Assembly (NCBI GenBank): GCA_949130495.1
Contig: OX422207.1
Coordinates: 375,617,868 to 375,681,867 of the forward strand
DNA: 64,000 nt
Source of the DNA: Sambucus nigra
Lineage: Eukaryota; Streptophyta; Magnoliopsida; Dipsacales; Adoxaceae
Direction of reading: 5' to 3'
Shown here piece after piece: positions 1 through 11,059 of this stretch. How positions within the stretch are numbered: position 1 is the first letter of the stretch; each line of letters starts with the position of its first letter. A program made the translations under genes and the position numbers. The notes beneath the pieces are model-generated. The model worked only from the letters and a program-made list of their open reading frames with translations, was not told where the DNA came from and searched no databases.

Positions 1-820
1 GGTCGGATCTCATTGTATGCAATCCCGCTTCTAGTGGGATGACCGCTTCCATACCATATACTAGCGAGAATGGCGTTTCTCCTGTTGCTCGCCTAGGAGT
101 CGTTCTGTATGCCCACAGGATATGCGGTAGCTCGGTTGTCCACGCGCCCTTGGCTCGCTCTAACCGCTTCTTCAATCCAGCGATCACTGTTTTGTTGGAA
201 GCTTCAGCTTGTCCGTTGCTTTGAGGGTAGGCCACTGATCTGAAGTGGTGCCTGATCCCGTGTTTGTTGCAGAAGTCCTGAAAAGGGCCACTCTCGAACT
301 GTGTTCCATTATCAGTGATGATGGTTCTGGGGATTCCGAATCGAGTGATTATATTTTTCCATACGAACCTTATCATGTCAGCATCTCGGATGTTCGCCAG
401 TGGTTCTGCCTCGATCCACTTGGTAAAGTAATCAGTTGCAACCAACAGGTATTTGCGATTGCCGGCAGCGGTGGGCAGTGGTCCCACGATGTCCATCCCC
501 CACTGGGCGAAGGGCCAGGGACTGGTCAGGGATTTTAATTCGTTGGCGGGCTGGTGGACCATGGGAGCGTGAAGTTGGCATTTTTGGCATTTGCGAACAT
601 ATACTGCGGAGTCCTTTTGCATGTATGGCCACCAATAACCTTCCTTTATTGCTCGGAAGGCTAGAGACCTTCCTCCGACATGACTTCCACAGATTCCTTC
701 GTGAACCTCGTGAAGCACTGCCTTGACATCGCCTGGGTGGACGCATCTAAGGTAGGGGCCGGAGAAAGATCTTTTATACAAGTTGCCTCCTGTGGATAAG
801 TGAAAGCGAGCAGCTTTGAC
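1..820 (-). pseudogene. gypsy pol, integrase part (H2C2 finger and DDE core)
   Basis: The minus-strand frame from about 820 leftwards reads through a HHCC zinc-binding region (HEVHEG, then CQKC at about 570-600). It continues with an rve integrase core: the first catalytic Asp in TDYFTKW near 455, the second in TDNGTQF near 310, and the Glu in NGQAEAS near 205. It goes on into the conserved VYGMEAV segment and is cut by the window edge. Integrase joins the reverse-transcribed DNA to the host chromosome. I see no stop in this stretch, so it is better kept than the upstream part of pol. It was separated from RNase H by the hAT insertion at 821. Confidence 0.88.
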
Positions 821-1407
821 TAGGGGTGGCACGGTCCGGTCCGGTCCGGGTTTTGCCTATTTTTTGGATCGGACCGAATATTCGGTACTCAATTATTTTG
901 GAACGAAACCGGACCGATTAATTCGGTTAACCTACTAATTCGGTCCAGGCTTTTTTCGGTCCTGTCCGGGGTAAAATTCGGTCCTGACCCTATTTTATAT
1001 ATATGTGCATTTTATGAATTTTTTTATCTATTTTTCACACAAATATATATACAAAAAAATAATACTCGAAACTCCAAGTGATACATAAGGTTTTTTTAAC
1101 CCAAATAAAACAATGTCTATACATGTATAAAATGTTCCAAATTAAATTCATAAGTTATATACATTAATTCAAAAACTATACATAAGAACACAATAACATT
1201 ATTTTTATTATATATATATATTGGAATCGATCCGGTCCGGTCCAAATCGGTCTTTTATTATAGTGTACCGCGGACCGGACCGGTTTAATCGATTTTTAGG
1301 TTTTGTGAACCGATTTTCGGACCGATTTCAAAATAGCCTTAATTTTCGGTTCGATCCGATTCGGTCCAATCGGTCCATTAGGATCGGTCTTTTTTTGTCC
1401 ACCCCTA
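821..1407. mobile_element. non-autonomous hAT MITE, 587 bp
   Basis: The ends are TAGGGGTGGCA on the left and a matching inverted CACCCCTA on the right. The 8-bp sequence gctttgac is repeated exactly at 813-820 and 1408-1415, the target duplication length of the hAT superfamily. The body is AT-rich with clusters of ggtccggtccgg and its complement near both ends (832-852, 1226-1290), a layout typical of hAT subterminal transposase-binding repeats. There is no transposase frame; frames crossing it are chance read-through from the gypsy RNase H. It would need an autonomous hAT to move. Confidence 0.93.
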
Positions 1408-3545
1408 GCTTTGACTCTTATCTGGTGGGCAGTTCTCTTGTCCTTTGGAAGCGTTCCGTTCTTTAAATAGTCTTTCAAGGGATCCATCCAGCTGGGGGCT
1501 GATTCCAATTGGAGTATTGGTTTTGCTGTTGTCAGCCCGCAGTTGGGGTAAATGCTTGGGCAACTGAGGAAATCGATAGGGATGATCCTTTTAAGGCTAG
1601 AATCAACTGCCGAGCTCAGGGCTGCTAAGGCATCAGCGTGGCTGTTTTTCCCCCTGGGAAACTGTTGGATGTTGATCTCTTCAAAGCTCGTCATTAAGTT
1701 TTTTACCAAGGAGAGGTAGGCTGCCATTCTCTCATCCTTCGCGTTATAGTCTCCACTTATCTGATTGGAAACTAGTTGCGAATCACCGAATACCTGCAAA
1801 TGCTTTGCTCCTAGAGTTTGTGCCTCCTGGAGACCTGCTATTAAGGCTTCGTATTCTGCTTCGTTGTTGGAGGCTGTAAATCCCAGCTTGATTCCTTGCT
1901 CAAGGACTATATTTTTTGGAGTGATGAGAACAATTCCTACCCCTGCCCCCTTTGAGTTGGAGGCTCCATCAACGAATAGTTTCCAGCTTTCCACTGTAGC
2001 CTGGTTGTTTTGTTCTGTTGGCTTAGGTTGGTCGAAGGGTTCTTCGCCTGTGAATTCAGCTATGAAATCACCAAGGATTTTACCCTTGATAGCTGTCCTT
2101 GGTTGAAATTGGATGTCAAATCGGTCGAGCTCGACTGACCATTTAGACAGTCTGCCCGAAAAATCCGCCTTCCTTAGGACAGCCTTGAGGGGGTGTGATG
2201 TAAGGACGATGATGGTATGAGCTTCGAAGTAATGATTCAGTTTTCTCGAGGCCATTACTAGGGTGAATGCGAGCTTTTCCAATGGTAGGTAGCGCTGCTC
2301 GGCATCTAATAAGGTTTTTCTCACGTAATAGACTGGATGTTGGATTCCTGTAACTTCACACATTAGCGTTGAGCTGACAGTATGACTGGATACAGAGAGA
2401 TAGAGGTACAAAGAGTCCATTTGCTATGGTATGACAAGCAACGGTGGAGAGCTTAGGTAGGACTTGAGCTCGTCTAGTGCTCGTGAGCAGTCTGGGGTCC
2501 ATTATACTGTTTTGCATCCTTTTAAGAGTTGGAAGAAAGGCTTGCATCTCTCGGATGATTTAGAAATGAAACGATTTAGAGCAGCGAGCATTCCAGTGAG
2601 CTTTTGTACATCTCGGACTGTGCGAGGAGGTTGCACTCTGTTGATTGCATCAATCTGGTCCGGATTAGCCTCTATGCCTCGCTTGCTGACCAAATGCCCA
2701 AGAAACTTTCCTGACTGGACACCGAAGGAACACTTTCTCGCGTTGAGTTTCATTCGGTACTTCCTGAGGATTTCGAAGGTACTTGACAGGTCCGAGAGGT
2801 GATTTTCCTTCTCCTTGCTCTTGACGAGCATGTCATCGATGTAGACCTCCATTGTGTCACCCATTTGATTCCTGAACATTTTAGTAACTAGCCGCTGATA
2901 GGTTGCCCCTGCATTTTTTAGCCCAAAAGGCATGACCTTGTAACAGTATAAACCAACCGTCGTGATAAACGTCGTTTTGTCCTGATCTGGGGCATACAGG
3001 GGAATCTGGTGATATCCTGAGTACCCGTCCAGGAAACTCATTCGTTCGTGAGCTACGGTGGCGTCTACTAGTTGGTCTATTTTCGGAAGAGGGAAGATAT
3101 CCTTAGGGCAGGCTTTGTTGAGGTCAGTGAAGTCTATGCAAACTCTCCACTTCCCGTTGCTTTTTGGAACTACCACTGGATTAGATAACCATTTTGGGAA
3201 TTTCACTTCCCGTATGGACCCTACATCCAGCAGTTTTTCGACTTATTTTTCTATTGCTCTGGCCTTCTCGGGAGCAGTTCGTCGTGCCTTCTGTGCTATC
3301 GTCTTGAATGTGGGATCGGCGTGCAACTTATGGCAGACCATATTGGGATCGATCCCTGGTAGCTCATAGGGTTCCCAAGCGAAAACATCTATGTTGCTTC
3401 TGAGTTGGGTTGACAAATCCTTTTGCTCTTGGTCAGTGAGTGACGCTCCGATTAGGAAGACTCTGCTTCTATCGCCTTCTTTAGCCGCCACTTCTACCAG
3501 GTCCTCGAAGACACGCTCGGAGGGGAGGAGCCTGGTCTCTTCCAC
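1408..3545 (-). pseudogene. gypsy pol, reverse transcriptase and RNase H
   Basis: One minus-strand frame runs from 3545 to the hAT insertion. The reverse transcriptase shows KWRVCIDFTDLNKACP, then FLDGYSGYHQI, MPFGLKNAGATYQR and the YIDD active site (about 2833-2844). The connection and first RNase H region has YYVRKTL and [10 protein letters not shown] second RNase H-like core has [14 protein letters not shown] and FGDSQLV, followed by HADALA. In-frame stops lie near 3243, 2502 and 2422, so no full product could be made. The enzyme would copy element RNA into DNA in virus-like particles. RNase H here is interrupted only at its C-terminal side by the hAT MITE. Confidence 0.9.
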
Positions 3546-5772
3546 TCCAGGCCTTCCATATTTTAATTGCTATTTGGAAGGAATTGCACCTTCCTCCGCT
3601 TTCTCGCTGGTTTGAGCGGCTTTTCTCTCTGGCTTTGGTCGGATGGACGCTATGAAGCATTTCATTGCCATCGACTGGTCTCCATGTATCTCCATTACTC
3701 CCTGCTCGGTGACATATTTGAGTTTCTGGTGGTAGGTCGAGGAGACTGCCTTCATTAGGTGAATCAATGTCGACCACCAAGAATTCGATCATCTTGGAAA
3801 CATTTCCAGCGCGCACTGACAGTACTATTTTTCCCAAAGGAATGGTCATCTTCCCAGCGAAGCCGACGAGAGGGACAAGGGTTCCCTTTAGGTCGGCGAT
3901 GTTCAACTTCAATTTCCGAAACAGGTCGATGTACATTACTTCGGATGAGCTTCCTTGATTGACGAGCAGCCTGTCGATGTCAAAGTTGGCTATCCTGAGT
4001 GTAATGACTAAGGCATCATGATGTGGGGTCCTTACTCCCACCAGATCTTCATCCGTGAAAACAATATGCTTGTTGTAGTTGATATCCTCTGCTCGCCGAC
4101 ATTTTCCTGACTGTGATTTTGCTGGGTCAATCTGAAAAGCTTGCATTACCGCTGTCAGTTTCTTTACCTCTATTCGAGCTGAGTTACCTTGGATTTGCTT
4201 GATGTCAGATACTCCGTGCATTACTGTGAATTCGTGTCCGGCGTCATCTTCCAATACGTTGTCGGGTCTCGTCTCTTTGTGGGCAGTCATTTTCTCTACC
4301 TTCTTTTCCAAAAAGTCATTCAAATGTACGGACTGGGCCAACTCCTCGAGGTGGGACTTAAGAGCCTTGCAGTGCTCGGTCTTATGCCCTCCCTCTTTGT
4401 GGAAAGTGCATCTTAATGCATTGTTTCTTTTCGAGAGGTCTCCTCCCATTTTCCGGGGCCATTTGATGAACGGCTCGTCCTTGATCTTCGCGAGAATTTT
4501 GTAAATTGGCTCTTTGAAGACGGTGTTGACCACCTGGAACGATTTTGTAATGTCAGGGCTCCCTCCGTTTTTGGAGCCATTCTTGCCCCCATTTTTTCCT
4601 CCTTTTTTCTGGTTCTCAACTTTCTCACTTCCCTTGGTAGTGAGCTTGGCTCGACCGTTTTCTCCTACATTAAGGCGTGTGACATCTTCCACCTTTGCGT
4701 ATTTCTCAATCCGGGCCATCAGGTCATCAATGGTCGTAGCTTCCTTCTTCGTCAAGGACTGGTAAAGGAGGGAAGATCTAGGTAGCCCAATTTTGAATGA
4801 AGCCACTGCCACTTCTTTCGCGCAGTCCTCGACCTCGTTGAATAACTCCCAGTATCTCTTCGCGTAGTCTCGGAGTGTCTCCTGAGGCGTTTTCTTCATT
4901 GTTAATAGAGAATCCATCCTTTTGGGATAGGAGCTGCTGGTGATGAACCGGGCCGTAAAGAGCTCGGCCAGGGATTTGAAATTTCTGATGGATCGGTGAG
5001 GGAGTTTCTCAAAGCATTTATGGGCCACGTCATGGAGGCTCGAGGGGAAAATACGGCACATCAGTGCATCCCGGTGATTCCAGAGGGTCATGGCCTGCCG
5101 GTACTGCCTGACATGATCAATGGGATCAGTCTTCCCGTCGTAAATCTTGAACCTTGGAATGGCAAACTTCATGGGAGCCTCTTCCTCTTCAATTTCCCTC
5201 GTGAAGGGTGACTTCATCTGGGTCTTGAGGGATCTCCTGGCGAGTTCTCTGGTCGACCTGGTGCCACGGTGAGCTGGATGTTGGTCCATTTCTCTGCGGA
5301 CCAGGTTTCGTATGTTGTCGTCGCTATGAGCAGGGCTCTGGTAGCGGCGAGCTTTTCTTAGTTGTTCACGAAGGTCGTCGTCTGAGTCGCCACCTTCGTC
5401 TCCTGGATATTTCCGCCTAGGGCTCCTTCCTCGGCTGCGAGATTTGCTCGCCTGAGGGCTAGGAGTGCGATAGGGGTGTCTCCTGGTATCAGGACGTAGT
5501 TCCTTCTCCAGTCTTTCCAGTTTTCTTTTCAAGCGAGCATTCTCAGCCTCATATCTGCGAGAAGACTCCCTCTGCTCGTGGCGCCTTGCCTCGTATGCAT
5601 CGATCAATCTGGATATCTACGTGGACCTTGCTAGTCCTTGACTTTCTTCTGAGGCTGGCCTTTCTAAGCGAGCCCCTTGATCTGAACGTCGAACTTCAGA
5701 CCTAATCCTGTGAGGAGCAGGTGGCTCTTGAATGTCTCTAGCTTGAGGAGCGTTGCTGCTGTGACCAGACAT
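3481..5772 (-). pseudogene. gypsy gag and protease
   Basis: The chosen start is the ATG at 5772-5770 (MSGHSSN), 50 bp downstream of the primer-site region. An in-frame TAG about 150 bp later breaks it, after which the frame is open to about 3481. Gag carries an Arg/Glu-rich N-terminus, a retrotransposon gag core (DPIDHVRQYRQAM, AKRYWELFNEVE) and a single zinc finger at 4369-4410 (CTFHKEGGHKTEHC). The protease motif reads LLVNQGSS; the catalytic Asp expected before QGSS is Asn (codon 3960-3958). Near 3766 the reading jumps to another frame (LMKAVSSTYHQKLKY), and the segment that normally lies between is missing, so a deletion with frameshift is inferred. Confidence 0.85.
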
Positions 5773-5820
5773 CTTAGATTTTTTCTTGGCGTGGGCTCTT
5801 CTCAGGGAAAGATGAACGTT

Positions 5821-5837
5821 TCCCACAGACGGCGCCA
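5821..5837 (-). other. primer-binding-like site of the gypsy element
   Basis: Reading inward from the LTR end the minus strand has TGGCGCCGTCTGTGGGA, two bases inside the LTR. This TGGCGCCG-type start sits at the expected PBS position and is common in plant gypsy elements. I do not assign the tRNA. Confidence 0.75.
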
Positions 5838-5839
5838 AT

Positions 5840-6239
5840 TGTGGTGTCAATTATTGTGCAACACAAATAAATATGAGAGAAGTAATGACCAAGAAAGAAC
5901 AAATAAAACGCCAATCACACAACAATAGGTGTACGTGGTTCAGCAAAGATGTGCCTACGTCCACGGTGGTGCAGTCAATATTATTTCTCTATATTCTGAA
6001 GAATAAGTACCGAGAATACAACTTTTCCTTTGCCCCGGACCTAGGGTTTAATTTATACATGTGTATGCTAGTTAGTGGAGATGATGAGTTCCTTCATATT
6101 AGCCATCTTCTCTATAACTTCTTTTCATGGGATCGTGGGGAGAGACCGGGTCAATATGAAAGATAGAGGGCCTAGATTTTGGGCTGCCAGAACTAGGCTA
6201 CTCGTCCAGGCCCATGGTTCTCAATTCTGGGTACCTACA
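5840..6239 (-). repeat. 5' LTR of the gypsy element, 400 bp
   Basis: On the minus strand it begins TGTAGGTACC and ends GACACCACA, next to the primer-binding site. Its outer edge coincides with the point where copia LTR sequence resumes (compare 6240 onward with 9966 onward). The 5-bp flank is tctcc; the matching copy would be left of the window. A short LTR is usual for this group. Confidence 0.9.
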
Positions 6240-6439
6240 TCTCCTAAAAGCTCTAAGTGAAAAGTGAAGGTATTTAAAACATAACCTTACCAAAGTAAAC
6301 TTCGCGGAGTCTTGAATGGTGAAGAACTTGAGTAATTCGGATCCGTCTTTGATGTAGATGTCTCTTCAATGCTCTTAGACGATGTAGCGATATATGACAT
6401 AATAAATTGATAACAGACCTATGAAAATATGTCCTTACA
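6240..6439 (-). repeat. truncated 3' LTR of copia(-)
   Basis: This stretch matches 9966-10166 closely, including the LTR start (TGTAAGGACATATTTTCAT on the minus strand, ending at 6439). It stops at the gypsy LTR. The tract AGACATAGGGGGAGATT on the minus strand, just inside, serves as polypurine tract. Confidence 0.9.
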
Positions 6440-8023
6440 AATCTCCCCCTATGTCTATGACGGTACATACATAAAAAATCCCAATTATCAAAAACCAAAT
6501 TGCCTATACAAATCTACCCTCCCATGAATAAATTTCCAAGACTTAAAAACTCTTCTTCAATCATCTTCGTTAAATCTAGAAGCTTTTCTCATCAGGGTGG
6601 GCAACATCATGATTATCAATCTTTGTACCTACACACATGAGAAAAAGCAAAAACCTTCGTGACTCATCGAGTTTGAAATGATATAGGAATAAAGCATTGA
6701 TAATCAAATCTCCCCCATAATGCAAAAACTCTCCCATAACATGATAATTCTTTCTCCCCCTTTTTATGATGTCCAAAAATAGATAGATAAGAAGAAAAAA
6801 TCAAAACATGGAGTGTCACGATAAAATGCATAGCAAACAAAGATCAAGCTACGCGCATGCAAAGGGATATCTCAAAAATCTCACAAACTATTTTTGAATT
6901 TTTCAATTTTTCATACAAAAGTAAGATACCACTTTGAAATAAATATGATACAAAAATCACACCATGGATTTAAACTCAAACAACCAAGACATGGAAATGA
7001 AAGGAATGGGTGTGAACATATTCGATAGGTAAATAAACTCAATCAATCATATGTGCACGATGAATACGTGTACCCCTAACGAATGAACATCAAAAGAATC
7101 CTTAGGTGTAAAAATTTGTTGAATTTAGATGACATAGTCTTATGCAAATCAACAAATCAAAGTCAAAATGATTTCCACCCCAATAACGTCCAAAACTATT
7201 TAGCGCATTTTCAAGAATTTGAAGGACGTGCAAACCCATTATAAAATCTCCAACCAAACTCCCTCATATATATTTTCTTTTTAGAGGAAATCTAAATTCT
7301 CAAACTTTGGAGAATTGGTGCAAAAACCTAAATGGCCCATAATTGGCATGAATTTCTTTTTATTGCCTTTAAATTTTTTCGGGCCCTTTAAAGCTCTTTG
7401 GACACCGGATAATAAAATTCCTCCATTTTTTAGGTCCAATTTAGCGAGGGCTAAGTATTCGCAAAGGAAAAATGAACCTTTCGTAGCCCTTCCCCGTTTT
7501 CAAACAAAGCACACAAACTCACAAAACGGTTCTTATATGCACAATTTCCTTATCAAAATTTTATCGCGCTTGGTACGTTTTAAGGACAGGATTGAAGTGA
7601 AAATACCCAACCAACATGTGATATGACAAGCACAATAATCAAACAAATCCGTGCATGTGTGCAATAAAGGAAACCATGAGTCAAACATGTAGGTAGTAAC
7701 ACTTAATTACATCTTAATGACTCCAAAGATTATAAATCACAAGGATGAATTGACCTATTATCTCAAAACTCTATCAAATAGTCACATGAAAATAATGGAA
7801 TGATGTTGTGACCCGGTCATACTAAGTCTCCATCCATAAACGGTGCAAACAAAAAAACAAAAATCTTTTTGAATTTTTTTTTAAAAATTTTATCAAAATA
7901 AAATCTTTCTGTATTTTTCAAAAATTTTCAAAACAAAAAATATATACAAAAAGTACATGTCATTACACTAGCAAATATATATCATGAAACCACAATTAGT
8001 GTATGATAAACATGCGAACACAA
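6440..8023 (-). other. non-coding internal region of copia(-)
   Basis: No supported coding frame. The stretch is homologous, in reverse, to 11680-13199 of copia(+), with shared blocks such as the one around 7330-7480 and a purine-rich run near 6750 (agaaagggg-type on the minus strand). Conservation of this spacer in two copies shows that the family lacks pol here, and that the gap is not a copy-specific deletion. Confidence 0.75.
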
Positions 8024-8902
8024 TCATCTATATGATATGGCAAGAGAAGAATTATGTGCAAGCAAGTGAGAATCAACTATTCTAAAATCTAGCGCATCCA
8101 AAAGTGATTTCCTAACCCAAGTCGATGTAACACGTCGACACGGGGTTTTAGGAACCAACAAAACACTAGACTTAGAATTCCAAGGACCTCTTCCAAGATC
8201 AAAACAAAATCTCCTATAATGACCTTTTCTTCCAGAATATGAACATGTGTTAACGGGTGGAACGACACCTAAAGTGTGATCTTTTCTAACATCCTTGGAA
8301 TTAGTTGACCCTCTAAAACAAATAATGGTTTTCGCTTTAGTATTATAAGCATGAGAACACGATGAGCCATTACCATCACTATCAAACCTACTTGAGTCTG
8401 TCAAATCATTTTTTAACTTCAGAATTTTTGACTCAAGCAAAGAATTAGACTCTTCCAAATTAAGGGATGCCTTCTTCAAATTATCAATCAAACCTAGAAG
8501 GGTATCTCGCTCCCCCTCAATTAAAGCAAACTTTTTCCTAAGAGTCTCTTCACGTGCCACAAACTCATTGACTAAAATATTTTTATCATCTTTGGCACAA
8601 ACACAAACCATCGAATTTTTAAGGTCCTCCAATTCTTTTTCTAAAAATAGGACCCTATCATCACACTCATTTTTGCACAATTTTAAAGAAACAAAGTCAT
8701 GGTCCAAGGAAACAAGTTTTTCACGATAAAAATCTCTTTGATTTTGAACCGTTTGCAAAAGATCCATCGCGTATTTAAAACGAGAATTTTCTTTTTCCAA
8801 AACTTTAATTCTTTTGCAAAGTTTCAAATTCAAACTTTTTAAATTTTCAGCATGGTCGTGAACTTTTTCAGAAATAGGCTCCTCATTAAATGGGCGTTCC
8901 AT
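8024..8902 (-). pseudogene. copia(-) gag C-terminal part: coiled coil and zinc knuckle
   Basis: An open frame of 292 codons starting MERPFNEE at 8902. Residues 20-165 are heptad-rich, with many Leu, Lys and Glu, and are probably coiled coil. A zinc-knuckle-like motif follows near residue 220 (CSYSGRKGHYRRFC), in which the second Cys of the CX2CX4HX4C pattern is Ser, so zinc binding is doubtful. The equivalent motif in copia(+) is intact. The UBN2 gag core found in copia(+) is absent. The frame starts about 190 bp after the PBS, so the N-terminal gag was probably deleted. It might supply an assembly or RNA-binding role, but that is inference. No premature stop is seen. Confidence 0.65.
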
Positions 8903-8999
8903 TGGAAAAATTGTGATTTTTCACAAAACAGATTTTTCAAAAAATCAATATCACACGATTTTGCAAATAATAGGAATACGCGATAAATTAGTGTAACCT

Positions 9000-9102
9000 G
9001 CTCTGAAACCAATGTGACGACGTGAGAAGTCAAATTGTATCAGGAAAAAATCTTTAAAAATCAGGATCACTCAATAATTTAGAGTAACCCGCTCTGATAC
9101 CA
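9000..9102 (-). other. tRNA-iMet primer-binding site and a diverged second copy
   Basis: The perfect plant copia-type site TGGTATCAGAGC lies at 9102-9091, three bases inside the LTR end at 9106. About 90 bp further in, at 9011-9000, is TGGTTTCAGAGC. It lies in a stretch of about 38 bp that resembles the flanks of the true site, so the PBS region appears to be duplicated. Confidence 0.85.
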
Positions 9103-9105
9103 ATT

Positions 9106-10166
9106 TGAAAATAGTGCGAATGTGTGATAATTTATTAATTCGCAACTTTCTGATTTGGGTCGCTTATTTAATTAGAGTATATTAATTCAACCCCTAAACA
9201 TCCATCTATGGTGCGTTTGCCAAATCATAAACAAATTCCGCATGCGACACAACAAATATGCTGAGACACAGATTTCAGAAAAAAAACCTTTCGGGTAAAA
9301 CCTTTATTTCACTATGAATAAATAAATCGCAATTTACAATTACATAGAGAAATCTATAATGGATCAACGCGCAGCCAACCCACAAAGACTCGTAGTCTTG
9401 AACTCATCAAGAGAATACCCGCAGCACCCTCCAAGGACTCGCAATCCTATCTTCAACAAAGAATCCTCATGCAGTAAGATCCTTAATGACACGCAGCCAT
9501 ACGGTGTAGAGACGCACTCCACAAAAGATGAAAAAAGGCAAAGATGTGTTCTTGAACACCAAAACAATTCACTAAATCAAGATGGGAGTTTTGTGAATTG
9601 TAAATCAAAAAGGGATTAAACCCTTAAAAGAAGAAGCCTAAAGATTACTGCTTTGGCAGTGTTTCTGTTCTGGAAAACGTATGGACTTCTTAATGAAAAC
9701 GTTACCATTTAATGAGTATTTATACAAAAATGCACCGCCTCGAAATTTGAGCTCGTTCGAACGAGAAGCATATGTCGTTCGAACGAAGTACGCATGTCGT
9801 TCAAACGACATCGTGCGACTTCCAATCTCATTCGAACGAGATGCTTATCTCGAGCGAACGACCTGGGCATCAAAATCGAGGTTCGCTTCAAAACTTAGAG
9901 AAAATACTCATTCTCAATATTTGACGAAAAAGTCCTCTCCAACACTTAGAAAATATTTTGTAAAAATCTCCCAAAATCTCTAAGTGAAAAGTAAAGGTAT
10001 TTAAAACATAACCTTACCAAAGTAAACTTCGAGGAGTCTTGAATGATGAAGAACTTGAGTAATTCGGATCCGTCTTTGATGTATATGTCTCTTCAATGCT
10101 CTTCGATAATGTAGCGGTATATGACATAATAAATTTATAACGGACCTATGAAAATATGTCCTTACA
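9106..10166 (-). repeat. 5' LTR of copia(-), 1061 bp
   Basis: On the minus strand it begins TGTAAGGACATATTTTC and ends CACTATTTTCA, giving the TG...CA form, and adjoins the PBS. It is about 80 percent like the LTR at 13200-14274 by eye. It carries a phased array of the palindrome TCGTTCGAACGA at 9753, 9775, 9797, 9828 and 9850. Confidence 0.92.
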
Positions 10167-10170
10167 ACGT

Positions 10171-11042
10171 GAGGGTACAAATTCGGTTAAAGAGTCAAAA
10201 TTGTAAGATCTTGCCACCCAATTTGAGACCATTACGATGTTTGAGTACGGAACTTTTGATGAAATTTATGCACGTTTGTCAGACATTGTCAACACTAGTT
10301 TTAATTTGGCAGAGGCGATTGATAACACGCATGTCGTTAAAAAGATTTTGAGATCTCTCCCCAAACGCTTTATTCTTAAAGTCACCATTTTGAACTCTTA
10401 GGGAAATATGAAATCACTTAAGTTGGAAGAACTTGCAGGAGATCTTCAAACCTATGAGATTGAAATGTTTCCCCAAACCATTAAGGCTAAGGATAAAGAC
10501 GTTGCTTTAAAGACTCATTTTAAGAAAAAGAAAGAAAAAGTTTGTGAGTTCGATTCTGAGGGAGATTTTGATTTTAATGATATGGCCTTATTTGCAAAAA
10601 AAATTAAAAAGTTTCTCAAAATTTCTAAAGAAAATTCTTCCAATAAAAAGAGATTTTTTGAGAGAATAAAAATAAATGAAAGGCCAAAGAAAGCGGTGAT
10701 AGGGATAAAGAGAATGACTCAGATTAGGAGTGTGAGGTGGATTTTGAGGACGTGACTTGTTTTGAATGTGAGGGTAAGGGGCATAAGTCATTTGAGTGTC
10801 ATACGTGGCTTAGAAAGAAATGGAAGAAAGTAGCCATGCCCGCCACACTTAGCGATAGTAGTGAAGGTGAGGGTGATGTGACTACTGGTGAGAAGTTTGT
10901 TTCATTTTTAGAAAGTCATGTGAGCACACCCACTTTGTCCCACAATATTGCACACAAATGCGATGGTGAAAGTGGAGATGAGAGTGAGATCCAAAAAGCA
11001 TTTAGAGATTTGTACATCGAGACCTTAAAAAAAGAATTATAG
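10171..11042 (+). pseudogene. copia(+) gag: UBN2 core and first zinc knuckle
   Basis: The frame from 10171 reads EGTNSVKESKL, a stop, then TQFETITMFEYGTFDE, FNLAEAIDNTHVVKKIL and RSLPKRF, the UBN2/retrotran_gag pattern of plant copia gag. A second stop interrupts near 10399. After a frameshift between about 10700 and 10740 the frame resumes with a complete CX2CX4HX4C knuckle (CFECEGKGHKSFEC, about 10758-10799), then an acidic Ser-rich stretch and the start of a coiled coil, ending at a stop at 11042. Gag forms the particle shell and binds element RNA. The N-terminus was removed by the copia(-) insertion. Confidence 0.82.
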
Positions 11043-11059
11043 TAGGGATTTAGGTTGTC

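Larger units (their letters stand above)
1..6239 (-). mobile_element. Ty3/gypsy LTR retrotransposon, partial, probably Tat-like
   Basis: Read on the minus strand the order is LTR (5840-6239), primer-binding-like site, gag, protease, reverse transcriptase, RNase H and integrase, the gypsy order. The 3' LTR lies beyond the left edge. The right LTR boundary falls exactly inside the LTR of the copia element at 6240, so this element inserted into that copia. A hAT MITE occupies 821-1407. The copy is dead: it has several in-frame stops, a small protease deletion with frameshift, and a mutated protease aspartate. The Tat-like placing rests on the form of the gag zinc finger and protease motifs that I recognise, and is inference. 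Confidence 0.9.
6240..10166 (-). mobile_element. gag-only Ty1/copia-type LTR element, copia(-)
   Basis: Minus-strand order: 5' LTR 9106-10166, PBS for initiator tRNA-Met, one coiled-coil/zinc-finger frame (8024-8902), a long non-coding stretch, a purine-rich tract, and the start of the 3' LTR (6240-6439). The rest of that LTR was displaced leftward by the gypsy insertion. No protease, integrase or reverse transcriptase is present. The right LTR edge lies within the gag of the oppositely oriented copia(+) at 10167, so this copy inserted into that one. The same pol-less design in copia(+) indicates a non-autonomous family (TR-GAG or LARD type). Confidence 0.85.

Noticed and set aside
1221..1466. 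Open frame over the hAT MITE, and the RNase H frame reading into it
   Set aside because: The Arg/Ser/Asp-rich product comes from ggtccg repeats in non-coding MITE DNA; it is read-through, not a gene.
9752..9862. Heat-shock elements in the copia LTR
   Set aside because: Heat-shock elements need TTC and GAA blocks separated by two bases; here TTCGAA is contiguous, so the match is not right.
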